A DNA stretch of 53,170 nt from a virus: IMG/VR virus record IMGVR_UViG_3300018429_000006, positions 1 through 53,170 of that record, one strand, 5' to 3'. Both the position numbers and the translations under genes were made by a program. Within the stretch, counting starts at the first letter, position 1; each line of letters opens with the position of its first letter. This document shows, piece by piece, positions 1-8,655 of the stretch. The notes beneath the pieces are model-generated. The model was not told the DNA's origin and did not search any database. It saw only the letters and a list, made by a program, of their open reading frames with translations.

Positions 1-1749
1 GGTGCTGAGCGTCTGAAGCCGAAGAAGCCTGCCCCTTCTCCTGTGGAGACGGCGGACAAGCCGAAGCGTGGGCGTAGGGACTTCTCGGATGTGCCTGTCC
101 ACGATGCAAACGGTACGCAGATCAAGGCTGGAGACACTATCGGCCACAAGAGGCTTGGTCCTGTTGTGGTCACCGGGTTCCTTCCGGCTGCTGGACGTGT
201 AACCTACATCGACCCTAGCACAAACAAGGAAGCATCCGTCAAGGGCGATAACGTCTCCATCATCTCCGAAGATGTTGCTGCTTCTCCTGAAGCAACAAAG
301 ATCACCGGAGAGCCGGGAGATCGTTTCACGGACCTGACAACAGGTAAGCAGGGCTTCTACGGGGCCAGCGGTGAGCCGATCATCGTTGGACAGCGTGTCA
401 CCACCAGTGATGGTCGTTCCGGCCTTGTCAAGAGTGTCTACACGGCCAAGAGCGGTGTGGCATGGATTCCTGTACAATGGGATGACAACGGCAAGATTAC
501 CCGAGTCTATGGAAACCTGCTCAGCCTTGAAGGCGGATCAGGTGGCAACGGTGGTGGTGGAGGTTCCGCGGAACCTGAAGCCCCCGAGCCAACCGCTCCT
601 GAAGTACCCGAGACACCTTCTGTTCCGGAAGTAGCCCCTGCCCTGTCCATTCAGGATAGTGTAGAGAACTACTCCGGGACAGAGGGGTTCGCCTCTTCCT
701 ACGATCCGGAGACATTCTCAGGCAATCCTCTGAGCGCGTCGGGTATCCGACGCTTTGAAGAGATTACTCAAAACTGGTCAGAGCTTCGCCGTGATATGGT
801 GACCCAATATGATAAAGGTGCAGACGGAAGCACTCTTACTCATGGAGTCAAGGTATGGGCTGCGGATACCGGTGAGTACATGGGTCTTGTGCAGAATGTT
901 GAGGTCTACGCTGACGATATATCGATCCGAATCCGTAAGACCACTGAGCGGTACGAACGTGAGAAGACTGGACCTAATTATGATCCAGACTATCACAGCA
1001 AAACCACAGTATATGACCCGAAGGAACTGATCTCCAAACCACCTACCCTGTGGGACGGTAGCTACGTTGATTTCTCTCAGGCAGGGAGTGTTGAAGAGCT
1101 AAACTCTCTGCTCTTCAAGAACTACCCATCTGTACACTTCAATATTGCGGAGGATCTTGAGTTGAAGCAGGCCAAGTTGCTTGCCAAGGCGGTCTCAGCG
1201 AACTTCCGGAAGTTTCCGATGCTGGAGAACTCCATGAATGAGGTTACAACGGTCACACCAGACGATAACTCGATAGCGTCTCTAGGATCTATCATACCGA
1301 GTGTTGCGATCTTCAGTGACCAGCACTTGAACATCAACCCCTACTCAGCCGCCGAATTCAGGCAGCACGTCAATGACGGAAGGGGAGGCTGGTTTAACGA
1401 TGTACCTAACGGCAAGCAGGCTGACTATATCGTCACCCACGAAATGGGCCATGCTCTGGATGGGTTGACAGGCTGGACGGGTTCTGCTAGAGTGTATGAA
1501 CTGCTAAGAGAGTATTTGGCTGAGCAGGGCATCACAGGTCTATCCAACTCTGAGCTTGCTAAGTACTTGGTGGACAATGGAATGATCTCGGAGTACTCCG
1601 CTGAATTGTGGAATCGAGGCATTGATTCTGATGAAATGGTAGCAGAAGCGTTTGCAGATGTTGAAATCAACGGAATCAATGCCAAGCCGGTAAACAAAAT
1701 GATTCATAAGGAACTAATGACACGACTGGAAGGAATGATGCAAGGATGA
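1..1749 (+). CDS. Head protein, 3' part, with C-terminal HExxH metallopeptidase-like domain (partial)
   Basis: The frame is open from base 1, so the gene most likely starts upstream of the window. The GTG at 43 is only the first internal start-like codon and would give 568 residues. Two beta-rich modules that read like small KOW/SH3-like folds (about residues 18-70 and 110-165) are followed by a Gly- then Pro/Glu-rich linker. The C-terminal third holds a zinc-metallopeptidase signature HEMGH (H466, E467, H470, counted from 43) with a downstream acidic stretch (EMVAEAFADVE) that could supply a third metal ligand. It lies just upstream of the head genes, so it is probably a minor head or portal-linked protein. 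The metallopeptidase role is inferred from the motif. The stop overlaps the next start (ATGA). Confidence 0.7.
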   Translation, partial: GAERLKPKKPAPSPVETADKPKRGRRDFSDVPVHDANGTQIKAGDTIGHKRLGPVVVTGFLPAAGRVTYIDPSTNKEASVKGDNVSIISEDVAASPEATKITGEPGDRFTDLTTGKQGFYGASGEPIIVGQRVTTSDGRSGLVKSVYTAKSGVAWIPVQWDDNGKITRVYGNLLSLEGGSGGNGGGGGSAEPEAPEPTAPEVPETPSVPEVAPALSIQDSVENYSGTEGFASSYDPETFSGNPLSASGIRRFEEITQNWSELRRDMVTQYDKGADGSTLTHGVKVWAADTGEYMGLVQNVEVYADDISIRIRKTTERYEREKTGPNYDPDYHSKTTVYDPKELISKPPTLWDGSYVDFSQAGSVEELNSLLFKNYPSVHFNIAEDLELKQAKLLAKAVSANFRKFPMLENSMNEVTTVTPDDNSIASLGSIIPSVAIFSDQHLNINPYSAAEFRQHVNDGRGGWFNDVPNGKQADYIVTHEMGHALDGLTGWTGSARVYELLREYLAEQGITGLSNSELAKYLVDNGMISEYSAELWNRGIDSDEMVAEAFADVEINGINAKPVNKMIHKELMTRLEGMMQG

Positions 1750-2225
1750 TGGGACCGAACGCAACATGGGCGGACTACAGGGCGATTTACCAAAAGTCGC
1801 TCGACAACCCAGACAGGAAATTCGAGAACAACATTCTCGCTGACCCGAAGATCAGAGAATTCTCGGAAGGCAGGCCGGACGACGAAATCGTGCGCGAAGC
1901 TCAGCCGGATTTCGATGAGCCTGAGGGTGAACCCGATCCAGCCGAAGATCCTGAGTCCGGGCTAGGCAACAATGTTGCCTTCAACCTTGTGGTTGACGGG
2001 CTTGACAAGGTACACCTCCTAACCCGGACCAACCGTGAAGGAGGTACTCTTGAGTACCGCTCGAATGGTGAGTGGGTGCTAGTTACCCCTGAAGATGAGA
2101 TGCCAGTGCTGGACGAGTACCCTTTCACTCAGGTGGACGGTCAGGCAGTTGCCATCTGGGATTCGCTGGAAACGGCACCACGTAAGATTGACTTCGAAGC
2201 CACTCTTCTGGACGAATCCGACTAA
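1746..2225 (+). CDS. Hypothetical acidic protein of the head operon
   Basis: This 159-residue acidic protein starts at an ATG that overlaps the upstream stop (ATGA), so its translation is coupled to the metallopeptidase-domain head protein. The N-terminal third is polar with charged helices, the middle (about 50-70) is Glu/Asp/Pro-rich, and the C-terminal half looks like a small beta domain. I recognise no family motif. A strong terminator follows directly, so it is the last gene of its transcript. Position suggests a minor head or assembly accessory role, which is inference only. Confidence 0.7.
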   Translation: MMGPNATWADYRAIYQKSLDNPDRKFENNILADPKIREFSEGRPDDEIVREAQPDFDEPEGEPDPAEDPESGLGNNVAFNLVVDGLDKVHLLTRTNREGGTLEYRSNGEWVLVTPEDEMPVLDEYPFTQVDGQAVAIWDSLETAPRKIDFEATLLDESD

Positions 2226-2244
2226 TACAAATCTAACACTATGA

Positions 2245-2280
2245 GAGAGGCCCTGTCAACCGACGGGGCCTTTCTCTTTC
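2245..2280 (+). terminator. Rho-independent terminator
   Basis: A 9-bp stem (GGCCCTGTC at 2249-2257 with GACGGGGCC at 2262-2270, one T-G pair, loop AACC) is followed by a T-rich run. It ends the upstream head transcript. Confidence 0.85.
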
Positions 2281-2290
2281 GTGATATACT
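2279..2290 (+). promoter_or_regulatory. Extended -10 promoter candidate for the head genes
   Basis: TGATATACT (TATACT at 2285-2290) follows the terminator directly and is preceded by a T/C-rich tract. The same TTTC-R-TGATATACT string recurs before the major capsid gene (6454-6465). No clear -35 box is present. Confidence 0.45.
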
Positions 2291-2374
2291 TATAGCAACT
2301 TGTATAAAATTAGGATCAAGTGGGTCAGATGTCTGGAATCACTCGACTACCCATGACCTTGGAAGGCGAAAACT

Positions 2375-4777
2375 TTGGCTAACGATTACCACTGGCGCAG
2401 TACCAAAGCTAAAAAGCAACTTCGTGACCGACTTGGTCGATGGATTTCTCTGGGAGCCAACGTCCGCTACCGTGGCGACGGCATGGAACAGGCTGGCATC
2501 GTTACCAGTGTTATCAATGGCAAGGCGTACGTAGACCAGAAGAACCGTGACGGATCTGTCACGCAAAAAATCATTGACCCTAGTGCTATTCGTGTACTGG
2601 CATCTAAGGCAACACTTCCACCGAACGGCCAGAAGATCCACGATGAGAAGAACAACTTCTCGGAGGCACTGAAGTCTGAAGAATATGGTGCTGCCATGAA
2701 GGCTGGCGGCAAGGCCCTCATCGAACGTGCAGACGGTTATGCCCTCTCAGCAGCTTACGAGAACAAAGCCCTTGGTATGGACCAGAAAGCCCTTGACGGC
2801 ACTGAGACCCACGAGGACAAGGACGGGTCAAACCCGGTTCTGTATCAGCTTTTTGGTCCGGGAGGACGAAGCCTAGGCCAGTACTCCGAAGGCGCTGAGG
2901 ATGACTTTGATGACATGGTTGATGGGGACAAGGCTGACACTGCCCCTGACGGTAGCGGAGAAGCTGCCCCTGCCGGTGACGCCCCTGCTGCTGTAGCTGC
3001 CTCTGTTGAGGTTGTAGGTGAAGAGAAGCCCTTCCGCGTTCCTGAAGCTGTAAAGACTGAAATCACAGCAACCATTGCCAAGTACGGTGCGGCCTCTCTT
3101 TACGAGTTGGACAGGGAAGTCACTACCAGACTTCTCAATGACTCTACTGTATCTCTGTCCGATGTGAAATGGGTTCACGGCTTCTTTGCTCTGAATGACC
3201 TCTCAGAGGGCCTACGTGGTGGCTACAAGGGCCGTAAATGGGCTACCAAGATCGTTGACGCTACCTTCTCTCTGCATGATCCAGAAGAGGAAGTAGGGCA
3301 CCCTAAGTACCAGTTTGACGACGACGTGTACGCGTACTTCGCCATCGGCTCCGATCCCGGCTCCACTCGCGCAAACAAGCTAATTGCTGTAGACTATGAG
3401 TCCGGTGCTGTTCTCGCTTGGGGACCGGATGGCTTTGCCATCATCCCGGAGATGGATATAACAGAAGTGGACGAGCCTCAGATCATCCCGATTGACGAGA
3501 TGACGGCTGATACGCTCGCCCACTGGCTTGATTCCGCAACTGCGGAAGACTATGATCTTTTGGATGCTGACCCGGAAGAGCGCAACCTCTTTACTGTTGC
3601 TGCGTCCGAGCTAGACTTTGAAGAGCTTGATCGTGCATACACTATCATTGCTGCTGCCGGGGACGGTATATATACACCTACCGAGCGAGCACAGAATGCC
3701 AAGACACAGGGACGTGGCGCTGGTGGCAAGTTCGGTGAGACCCCTGACGCCCCTGAGGCCAAGACGGTCCTCGATCAGGTTGAGGATGAGAAGCAAGCCC
3801 CTAGGGTGCAGAAGGCCCGTCTTCCAGTTGCGCTGCCTCTGGTAGCCAATCCTGCTGCACGTATCGCTGAATGGCTCTCTACGGCTGCTGAGGCCCCTGT
3901 AGTGGCCGCTGGTGAGGCTCCGGTAGCGGAAGTGTACACCGAAGAAGATCAGGCCGTTGAGGACGCCGCTACAGGTCCCACAGACGAGGCCCTATACTTT
4001 GCCATCGTTGACGATATCGACAAGACCGCTGTCATGGATGCAATTGCCATCGTCAAGCAGGGTGGAGCGCCTTCAGCGTTCATCCGTGCACAGGGCGTGT
4101 GGACACCTTCACCTGATACACTGACCATCCTACAGGGATCTACCCCGCCACCTGTTGTCGAGCTTCCTGATCCTGCCACTGTTCAAACAGTGCTAAAGCA
4201 GATCGACGCGCACGACTCCGGAGCGGACCAGACTGAGGTCTCTGAAGAGATGGCCCCACAGGCAGGGGAAGTTCCCATTGCTGCCTCTGGTTTCGCCATG
4301 CCTGACGGATCATACACTATAATTGAACCTAGAGATATCGAAGAAGCAGTTGTCGCATCCGGTGCAGCAACTGACATCTTTGTCAAGGCTCACATCCGTA
4401 AGCGTGCTCGTGCATTGAACCGTATGGACCTTGTTCCCGCTGCTTGGCGAGAGTTCTCTCTTGCTGAGATCGGTGAGCTTTCTGCTTCCAAGAACCTGTA
4501 CGGCGAGTTCGGTGAGATCATCACTGCATCCGTTGGACCTAAGAAGGGCGGCACCGAGGCCCAGCTAAGAGCATACTGGACAACCGGCAAGGGTTCTCTC
4601 AAGGTCCGTTGGGGTACTCCCGGAGACCTGACCAGATGCCACAGGCACCTAGCTAAGTACGTTGGACCCCAGAGGTCTTGGTCACTGGCCCAGTCGTACC
4701 ACAAGTCACTGTTCGGTGTCTACAACCACACTCACGACGTAGCAACCGGCCAGTACGTCCCACGAAAGAAGAAGTAA
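2375..4777 (+). CDS. Large head protein with RYWT-x-GKG-type C-terminal domain
   Basis: This 800-residue protein starts at TTG 2375, with GGAAGG about 8 nt upstream. The N-terminus has the RDRLGRW pattern and a small beta module common in actinophage head proteins, and a second motif of this type (QGRGAGGKFGE) lies near residue 455. The middle is Ala/Pro/Glu-rich and probably flexible. The C-terminal 80 residues carry AYWTTGKG...KVRWGTPGD...CHRHLAKYV, a conserved basic domain of actinophage virion proteins encoded near the portal and protease. The exact role (MuF-like or capsid-associated) is not settled. It is followed almost immediately by the prohead protease, consistent with one head-assembly operon. 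Confidence 0.7.
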   Translation: MANDYHWRSTKAKKQLRDRLGRWISLGANVRYRGDGMEQAGIVTSVINGKAYVDQKNRDGSVTQKIIDPSAIRVLASKATLPPNGQKIHDEKNNFSEALKSEEYGAAMKAGGKALIERADGYALSAAYENKALGMDQKALDGTETHEDKDGSNPVLYQLFGPGGRSLGQYSEGAEDDFDDMVDGDKADTAPDGSGEAAPAGDAPAAVAASVEVVGEEKPFRVPEAVKTEITATIAKYGAASLYELDREVTTRLLNDSTVSLSDVKWVHGFFALNDLSEGLRGGYKGRKWATKIVDATFSLHDPEEEVGHPKYQFDDDVYAYFAIGSDPGSTRANKLIAVDYESGAVLAWGPDGFAIIPEMDITEVDEPQIIPIDEMTADTLAHWLDSATAEDYDLLDADPEERNLFTVAASELDFEELDRAYTIIAAAGDGIYTPTERAQNAKTQGRGAGGKFGETPDAPEAKTVLDQVEDEKQAPRVQKARLPVALPLVANPAARIAEWLSTAAEAPVVAAGEAPVAEVYTEEDQAVEDAATGPTDEALYFAIVDDIDKTAVMDAIAIVKQGGAPSAFIRAQGVWTPSPDTLTILQGSTPPPVVELPDPATVQTVLKQIDAHDSGADQTEVSEEMAPQAGEVPIAASGFAMPDGSYTIIEPRDIEEAVVASGAATDIFVKAHIRKRARALNRMDLVPAAWREFSLAEIGELSASKNLYGEFGEIITASVGPKKGGTEAQLRAYWTTGKGSLKVRWGTPGDLTRCHRHLAKYVGPQRSWSLAQSYHKSLFGVYNHTHDVATGQYVPRKKK

Positions 4778-4778
4778 C

Positions 4779-6365
4779 TTGAAACTCATGCCTCAGATTG
4801 ACGAGGAACTTGTCAAGTCCCTTGCATACAGTGAAGCCATGGTTGCTTCCGCCGCTGACTCTGCAATGGAATTCACTATTGCCCACGGTATTGAAGTACC
4901 AATCTATACTCTTGACAAAGATCTTGGAATGTATGTGGACGACAAGGGCAATGAGCCTGTAGTCGCCTCCCTCCTAGCTTCCGCTGTCGAGTCTTCTGGT
5001 GCTCGCTTTATCATCCCTATTGCGATACCTACTGAGACCTCTTCGGGTGATGAACGTTCCTTCAATAAGAACTCTATCACGTCCCGAGATCTTCCGCTAC
5101 CCCTTATGTGGCAGATCAAGACCGGAAGCGGTCACGATGGCTCCGTAGTGGTTGGTCGTATTGATACACTAGAGGTATTTGATGACGGCACAGTTGGAAA
5201 CGTACGCGGTGTATTCGATGTTGGTCCCTTTGGCCGTGAGGCTGAGCGTATGGTGCGTGGTATGTTCCTCCGTGGTGTTTCTGTTGACCTTGACAAGTTC
5301 AAGGCACAGGTTGAAGAACCAAGTGACGAAGACAAAGAGTTGTCAGACAAGAACACCATTGAGAATGAAAAGATTACCGTCAAGTCTGCACGCCTGATGG
5401 GAATCACCATTGTACCCAAGCCAGCATTTCAGGAGTGCTATATTATGATTGAAGAAGAGCCAACTCTGGATCTTGAAGAGGCACCCTTTGCGGAAGGCAT
5501 CTACGAGGAAATTTCAGAGGACTACGAGTACCAGCTAGCAACCATTGCTGCGTCTGCCGCTCCCATTGTTCCGCCCAAGTCGTGGTTCAAGGACCCCGGA
5601 CTGAACCAGCCTACACCACTCACCGTCACGGATGATGGCCGTGTGTTCGGGCACATTGCCGCATGGCAGACCTCCCACATCGGAATGCCGGGACGAAACG
5701 TCAAACCACCGCGCTCCGCTTCCCAGTACGCGTACTTCCGCAATGGAGTTCTGCGTACGGATGAGGGAGACATTCAGGTCGGGCAGCTTACCCTTGCTGG
5801 CGGACATGCCTCCCTCAGCGCCTCTGCTGAAGAAGCCATCAAACACTATGATGATACTAACTCGGCTGTAGCGGACGTTATTGCTGGCGAAGATCAATTC
5901 GGTATCTATGTCGCGGGTGCGCTGCGCCCAGAAGTCTCACCGTCCCAGATCCGTGCCTTCCGTGCGTCTTCACCTTCCGGTGACTGGCGTCCGATCAATG
6001 GCCGTCTGGAACTGGTTGCTGTCTGTAACGTCAATGTCCCCGGATTCCCGATTGCACGTGCTATCACTGCCTCAGGTGGTGTCCCCGGAGCGCTTGTAGC
6101 TGCCGGTGCTGCATTCCTAGCGGAAATCAAAGAGAATGGCCGTCTCTCCGATATGGAACGACGCCTATCCGCTGTGGAGCAGAACACCTTCTCAAGTGAA
6201 ATTGAGACTGCTCGTAGTCGAATGGCTGCGCTGGTGACGGCACGCAATGCTGAGCTTTCTTCTAAGGCACAGGATGCACGCGCTCGCATGGCATCTATGA
6301 AGACTTCAGAGGAACTAGAGCTTTCAAGCAAGTTAGCACAACTCCGAGCAAAATTCAATAGCTAA
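4779..6365 (+). CDS. Prohead (capsid maturation) protease with C-terminal coiled coil
   Basis: The N-terminal 270 residues match the HK97 prohead protease (S78-like) fold. His119 lies in the SGHDGS context and Ser168 in the RGVSVD motif, the usual catalytic His/Ser pair, after the typical GRIDTLEVFDDGTV strand region. The last 75 residues (about 455-528) form charged heptad-like helices that resemble a built-in scaffold segment. At 528 residues it is much longer than minimal proteases (about 200), so it is a protease fused to a larger head domain. The start is TTG 4779, just after the previous stop; ATG 4788 is an alternative. It would cleave the acidic capsid N-terminus during head maturation, inferred from the next gene. 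Confidence 0.8.
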   Translation: MKLMPQIDEELVKSLAYSEAMVASAADSAMEFTIAHGIEVPIYTLDKDLGMYVDDKGNEPVVASLLASAVESSGARFIIPIAIPTETSSGDERSFNKNSITSRDLPLPLMWQIKTGSGHDGSVVVGRIDTLEVFDDGTVGNVRGVFDVGPFGREAERMVRGMFLRGVSVDLDKFKAQVEEPSDEDKELSDKNTIENEKITVKSARLMGITIVPKPAFQECYIMIEEEPTLDLEEAPFAEGIYEEISEDYEYQLATIAASAAPIVPPKSWFKDPGLNQPTPLTVTDDGRVFGHIAAWQTSHIGMPGRNVKPPRSASQYAYFRNGVLRTDEGDIQVGQLTLAGGHASLSASAEEAIKHYDDTNSAVADVIAGEDQFGIYVAGALRPEVSPSQIRAFRASSPSGDWRPINGRLELVAVCNVNVPGFPIARAITASGGVPGALVAAGAAFLAEIKENGRLSDMERRLSAVEQNTFSSEIETARSRMAALVTARNAELSSKAQDARARMASMKTSEELELSSKLAQLRAKFNS

Positions 6366-6368
6366 ACT

Positions 6369-6401
6369 GAAAGGCCTCCCAATTGCGGGAGGCCTTTCCA
6401 G
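6369..6401 (+). terminator. Rho-independent terminator after the protease gene
   Basis: A perfect 12-bp stem (6369-6380 with 6387-6398, loop 6381-6386) begins GAAAGGCCTCCC. The T-tract is short (TTT then CC), so termination may be partial and allow read-through into the capsid gene. Confidence 0.75.
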
Positions 6402-6453
6402 TATACGGGGTTTGCCCAGATCTGTCAAGTAAACGTGTCACACCCCAATTTTT

Positions 6454-6465
6454 TCATGATATACT
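6454..6465 (+). promoter_or_regulatory. Extended -10 promoter candidate upstream of the major capsid gene
   Basis: TGATATACT (TATACT at 6460-6465) follows a T-rich tract and is nearly identical to the site at 2279-2290. It would give the capsid gene a leader of about 100 nt with a small hairpin (GGACA-ATC-TGTCC) near 6534. Confidence 0.45.
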
Positions 6466-6572
6466 GTAACCATACTTAAAGCGCAAGTGCAAAGGCCCTT
6501 GCCCTTCTGCCGCAGGATAACCCGTAAACGATGGACAATCTGTCCACCTCAATATATCAAAGGAGGGCCACT

Positions 6573-8525
6573 GTGGATTCAATCCGTGAAAACCTAGATC
6601 GTCTAGGCGATCTTTCTCCGGAAGAACTTCAGGCTCTACAGGACACGATTGTTACCGAATTCGGGACACTTTCGGAGTCAGTAGGAGACAACCCAACTCG
6701 CGAAGCCGTAGAAGCTATGAACGAACTTGCTGACGCCAACGATGTAGTCGTTGGAGAGCAAGGACGCCGTGTAGCTGAGGCCGCTGAACTCGCAACTGCC
6801 GCAGAAGCAGCTATTTCCCGTTTCAATAGTGGGGAAGACGCTACTGCTGAAGCTGAGACCGATGTCAGCGAAACAAGCGAAGAGACCGGTGAAGACGAAC
6901 TTACCGCAACAAAGGCTGACGATGAGGAAGAGGATAAGGAAGCTCCAGTAGCTGACGAAGCCCCTGCCGAAGAGGAATCCCCAGTTGAGGAAGCTCCAGC
7001 CGATGACGAAGACGAAGATGAGAAAAAGAAACTCAAAGAGTTCTCATCTGACTCCGACATCGCTGCCGAAGCCGTAGCAGAGGTCCCAGCACAAGCTGAG
7101 GCTGCTGTTGAAGAAGCCCCAGTCGAGACTGAGACTTCAGTAGAAACTCCAGAGGCTGAAAGCGCCCCTGAAACCCCCATTGAAAATGTAGATGAAGTTT
7201 CTACAGAAGATACTAACACAGAAAGTTCGGAGGAACCTGTGACTGCCTCTAACACCCCAGAATTCGAAGCACCAGAAGAGCTTCGCCCTACCGCCAAGGC
7301 CGCTGCGCCTGTAGTTATTACCGCTGGTGCTGACCTTCCGGGTATTACCGCAGGTTCCGAGCTTTCCAGCATTGCTGAAGTTGCTCAGGCTATCCTTACG
7401 CGCAAGCACGGCATGGGCCGCACATCCGGTGGAGACGGCGAACAGCACTCAGTTGCTCAGTTCTCCACAACCTTCCCGTCTGAGCGTTACCTTAACGCCA
7501 ACGACATTGAGGGCAACCGCTCCAAGGTCAACGCCGTTGTTTCTCCTGAAGCAATTATCGCTGCCGGTGGCCTTACCGCTCCTGTCGAGACTTCCTACGA
7601 CATCTTCGAGCTTGGCGAGACTTCTGTCCGTCCAGTCCGCGATGCTCTAGCAGTATTCGGCGCTGATCGTGGCGGTATCCGCTTCATGACCCCACCGGTC
7701 CTCGCTGACCTTGAAGGCGCTGTGTCCGTATGGACCATGCAGGACGACATCGACGCTTCCACACCGGAAGCTCCGAACCCCGTCAAGCCGTGCCTTCGCG
7801 TTGCAGCAGGCGTTGAAGTCACCGTCTACACAGACGCTATCCCGCTCTGCCTCACCTTCGGTAACCTAGGCGCACGCGCTTACCCGGAGCTTGTTGAGCG
7901 TCACCTTCAGCTTGGTATGGTTCAGCACGCACGTTTCTCCGAGATCCGTCTGCTTACCCGTATCGGTGCTCTTTCCACACCTGTTACCGCTCCTTCTCAG
8001 CTTGGTGCCGCTCGCGACATCTTCGTACAGCTTGAGCAGGCCGCTGCTGCTTACCGTAGCCGCTACCGCCTTGACCCTAAGGCTCCGCTCCGCGTACTCT
8101 TCCCTGAGTGGTTCAAGAACGCACTTCGTGCAGACCTGACCAAGCAGCTTCCGGGTGACGGTCGCGACGGTACGTTCAACCTTGCAGAAGCCGAGATCAA
8201 CAAGTGGTTCTCCACTCGTAACATCAACGTTGCATGGTTCCTCGACGGCGAAACCGGTCAGATCTTCGGATCACAGTCCGCTGGAGCACTTCTCGGATTC
8301 CCGACAAGCGTTATCTGGTACCTCTTCTCTGAGGGTACTTTCCTCTTCCTCGACGGTGGAACTCTTGACCTTGGACTCGTTCGCGACTCCACACTCAACG
8401 GTACCAACGATTACAAGATCTTCCTTGAGAACTTCGAAGGTGTTGCCAAGGTCGGCGTCGAGTCCCTCCGCGTAACAAGTGCTCTTGCAATCAAGGGTTC
8501 TTCTTCCGCTACCACAGCAGTCTAA
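6573..8525 (+). CDS. Major capsid protein with long acidic N-terminal region
   Basis: I place the start at GTG 6573 because a near-perfect Shine-Dalgarno (AAAGGAGG, 6559-6566) lies 6 nt upstream. The ATG at 6531, in frame, has no such site. The product is 650 residues. Residues 1-65 are helical. About 85-235 is very acidic and Ala/Glu/Pro-rich, resembling a delta or scaffold domain removed by the prohead protease. The C-terminal 400 residues have HK97-type capsid character, with an E-loop-like region (VSPEAIIAAGGLTAP) and long aliphatic beta regions. The neighbouring protease and connectors support the call. Codon use is strongly biased (CTT, GTT, CGT/CGC, TCC), as expected for an abundant protein. 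Confidence 0.8.
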   Translation: MDSIRENLDRLGDLSPEELQALQDTIVTEFGTLSESVGDNPTREAVEAMNELADANDVVVGEQGRRVAEAAELATAAEAAISRFNSGEDATAEAETDVSETSEETGEDELTATKADDEEEDKEAPVADEAPAEEESPVEEAPADDEDEDEKKKLKEFSSDSDIAAEAVAEVPAQAEAAVEEAPVETETSVETPEAESAPETPIENVDEVSTEDTNTESSEEPVTASNTPEFEAPEELRPTAKAAAPVVITAGADLPGITAGSELSSIAEVAQAILTRKHGMGRTSGGDGEQHSVAQFSTTFPSERYLNANDIEGNRSKVNAVVSPEAIIAAGGLTAPVETSYDIFELGETSVRPVRDALAVFGADRGGIRFMTPPVLADLEGAVSVWTMQDDIDASTPEAPNPVKPCLRVAAGVEVTVYTDAIPLCLTFGNLGARAYPELVERHLQLGMVQHARFSEIRLLTRIGALSTPVTAPSQLGAARDIFVQLEQAAAAYRSRYRLDPKAPLRVLFPEWFKNALRADLTKQLPGDGRDGTFNLAEAEINKWFSTRNINVAWFLDGETGQIFGSQSAGALLGFPTSVIWYLFSEGTFLFLDGGTLDLGLVRDSTLNGTNDYKIFLENFEGVAKVGVESLRVTSALAIKGSSSATTAV

Positions 8526-8545
8526 TAGTAGTTCAAACAGTAACA

Positions 8546-8655
8546 GTAGCTGGACTCAGAGTCAATTAAGGAATTAACATGGCACGCACTAACACAACCC
8601 TAGTCCCCACAGCGGGACTTGAGGTCGCCTCCTTTGGCATTCTGAGTCCAGCTAC
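8546..8655. repeat. 15-bp inverted repeat bracketing the start of the next gene
   Basis: GTAGCTGGACTCAGA (8546-8560) and its exact reverse complement (8641-8655) flank the ribosome binding site, start codon and first 20 codons of the 8579 gene. In RNA they could close an 80-nt loop. A translational role is inference. Confidence 0.6.

Noticed and set aside
6531-6572. ATG 6531 as the start of the capsid gene
   Set aside because: It has no ribosome binding site, while GTG 6573 has AAAGGAGG at ideal spacing.
6629-7372. 247-residue Ser-rich ORF on the minus strand
   Set aside because: It is the antisense image of the repetitive Glu/Ala codons in the capsid gene; no minus-strand gene is supported anywhere in the window.
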